A DNA stretch of 64,000 nucleotides from an uncultured Saprospiraceae bacterium (lineage in GTDB: Bacteria > Bacteroidota > Bacteroidia > Chitinophagales > Saprospiraceae), in assembly GCA_937951685.1 (NCBI GenBank), contig CALFBG010000021.1:1-64000 (forward strand). The letters are read 5' to 3'. A model generated the notes under the pieces. That model ran no database searches. It was not told the DNA's origin and saw only the letters and a program-made list of their open reading frames with translations. The position numbers and the translations under genes are program-made. This document shows positions 63,279 to 64,000 of the stretch, piece after piece. Each line of letters opens with the position of its first letter. Positions within the stretch are counted from its first letter, which is position 1.

Positions 63279-64000
63279 CGCGTTTCTTTGTTAATGGGAT
63301 TTATAAAAGAAAATAATTTGAAGGGGAATTTTATCCAATTAAAAAAGTTGACCATCCAAGCCTTTCTTTTTCCTTTTACCGCGATGCCATTGAGTACGCC
63401 GTATAGCTTTGGGATCTTATATTCTTCCAATAAAACTTCTGCCCTTTTCCCAGCTCTTATTTGTGTTTTTCTAATTTTGAAAACCATTAAACTATAATCA
63501 ACTTGTCGCATTAAAAGCACCAAATCTTCAGTAGATGCTAGAGCCGGCGTATCTAATAAAATAATATCATAATCTTCTTTTAAAGTTGAAATAAACCGCG
63601 TTGTACCGGGGGCATGAAGAATACCGCCGTAGATATCTGCTACTTCCCCCGTAGGAATCATATCCAAGTTTTTGATCTTCGTTTTCAAAGCTGCCTGATG
63701 AGCTTTGAGCTCTTTGCGTAGAATACCGATCAAGCCTCCTTCGTTTCGAATCCCTAGTTGATCGTATAGTGGAGAATCTTTAGAATTGAAATCAATGATT
63801 AAAACTTTCTTTCCCGTTTTGGCGTAAAGTTGAGCTAAGTTATAACAGGTAAAGCTTTTGCCTTCGCCAGCTGACATCGAAGTAATTAAAACCGTTTTTG
63901 CGCCAATGCTACTATTGTCCGCATTGATTAGAATTTCTAAATTGGTATACAAATTACCGAGGGCAGGAACCGCCGTTTGTCCCTTTGCCACCCGTTGAAT
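63275..64000 (-). CDS. Tyrosine-kinase-like ATPase of exopolysaccharide export (BY-kinase domain), partial
   Basis: The 3' part of a gene cut by the window edge. The reading frame stays open to base 64000, reading IQRVAKGQTAV before a GTG at 63991 that I do not take as the start. Seen: the Walker A TSMSAGEGKSFTCYNLA, an A' motif VLIIDFNSKDSP in place of the usual D-x-D-x-R form, and Walker B IILLDTPALAS. This is the CapB/CpsD/Wzc ATPase domain that drives polysaccharide chain-length control. The C-terminal tail (about the last 35 residues) holds no tyrosine cluster, whereas BY-kinases normally autophosphorylate there. The upstream part would carry the membrane chain-length domain. Confidence 0.85.
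   Translation of the reverse strand: MQRVAKGQTAVPALGNLYTNLEILINADNSSIGAKTVLITSMSAGEGKSFTCYNLAQLYAKTGKKVLIIDFNSKDSPLYDQLGIRNEGGLIGILRKELKAHQAALKTKIKNLDMIPTGEVADIYGGILHAPGTTRFISTLKEDYDIILLDTPALASTEDLVLLMRQVDYSLMVFKIRKTQIRAGKRAEVLLEEYKIPKLYGVLNGIAVKGKRKAWMVNFFNWIKFPFKLFSFINPINKETR

Overview
The window is about 64 kb of chromosome from a member of the Bacteroidota, probably a free-living, Saprospiria-like one. The phylum call rests on several sequence features. Four surface proteins end in type IX secretion (T9SS) sorting domains. Promoter boxes fit the Bacteroidota form TTTG-N19-23-TAnnTTTG. A DUF3822 gene is coupled to rsmD, and miaB, a sigma-54 activator, lptE, secG and groESL follow each other in an order typical of the phylum. 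The class-level call is inference. DNA is AT-rich, and I found no rRNA, tRNA, CRISPR array, transposase or phage gene.

Left part (1-21.5 kb): an MBL-fold hydrolase, a tiny Lys-rich peptide gene and mutS lie on the minus strand. A di-haem cytochrome c peroxidase lipoprotein and a TonB-dependent receptor lie on the plus strand. They are followed by a housekeeping run of miaB, a sigma-54 activator, lptE, an acidic/Lys-rich TPR-like protein, secG, groES and groEL, and then a T9SS-exported CotH-kinase/lamin-tail protein.

Middle part (20-46 kb): minus-strand genes include a TlpA-like thiol-disulfide protein, a 1,030-residue exported coiled-coil protein with a 40-residue repeat, pyrB, pyrR, glnS and argS. 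Two T9SS cargo proteins, the rsmD/DUF3822 operon and a bactofilin follow. Then come tsaD (+), pdhB (-), a second TlpA lipoprotein (+), mpl (-) and a 57-residue lipoprotein gene (+) with its own promoter-like box and terminator. The 39.5-42.2 kb and 43.7-45.8 kb gaps are unusually large. They hold hairpins, a dispersed inverted-repeat element with a nested insertion, and GC-rich palindromes.

Right part (46-64 kb): mnmD, a dicarboxylate symporter followed closely by a haloalkane dehalogenase, two tandem outer-membrane barrel paralogues with a GNAT acetyltransferase, and a kelch/T9SS protein. From 53.4 kb to the right edge lies one minus-strand exopolysaccharide locus: a BY-kinase-like ATPase (cut by the edge), a Wzx-type flippase, a Wzy-type polymerase/ligase, three GT4 glycosyltransferases, a hexapeptide acyltransferase and two unusual proteins. 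One of these fuses a nucleotidyltransferase-like domain to a thymidylate-kinase-like domain. The other is an APH/choline-kinase-like protein with an unassigned N-terminal extension. These two, the 40-residue-repeat protein and the hairpin-rich gap at 40.1-40.5 kb are the best candidates for something undescribed.
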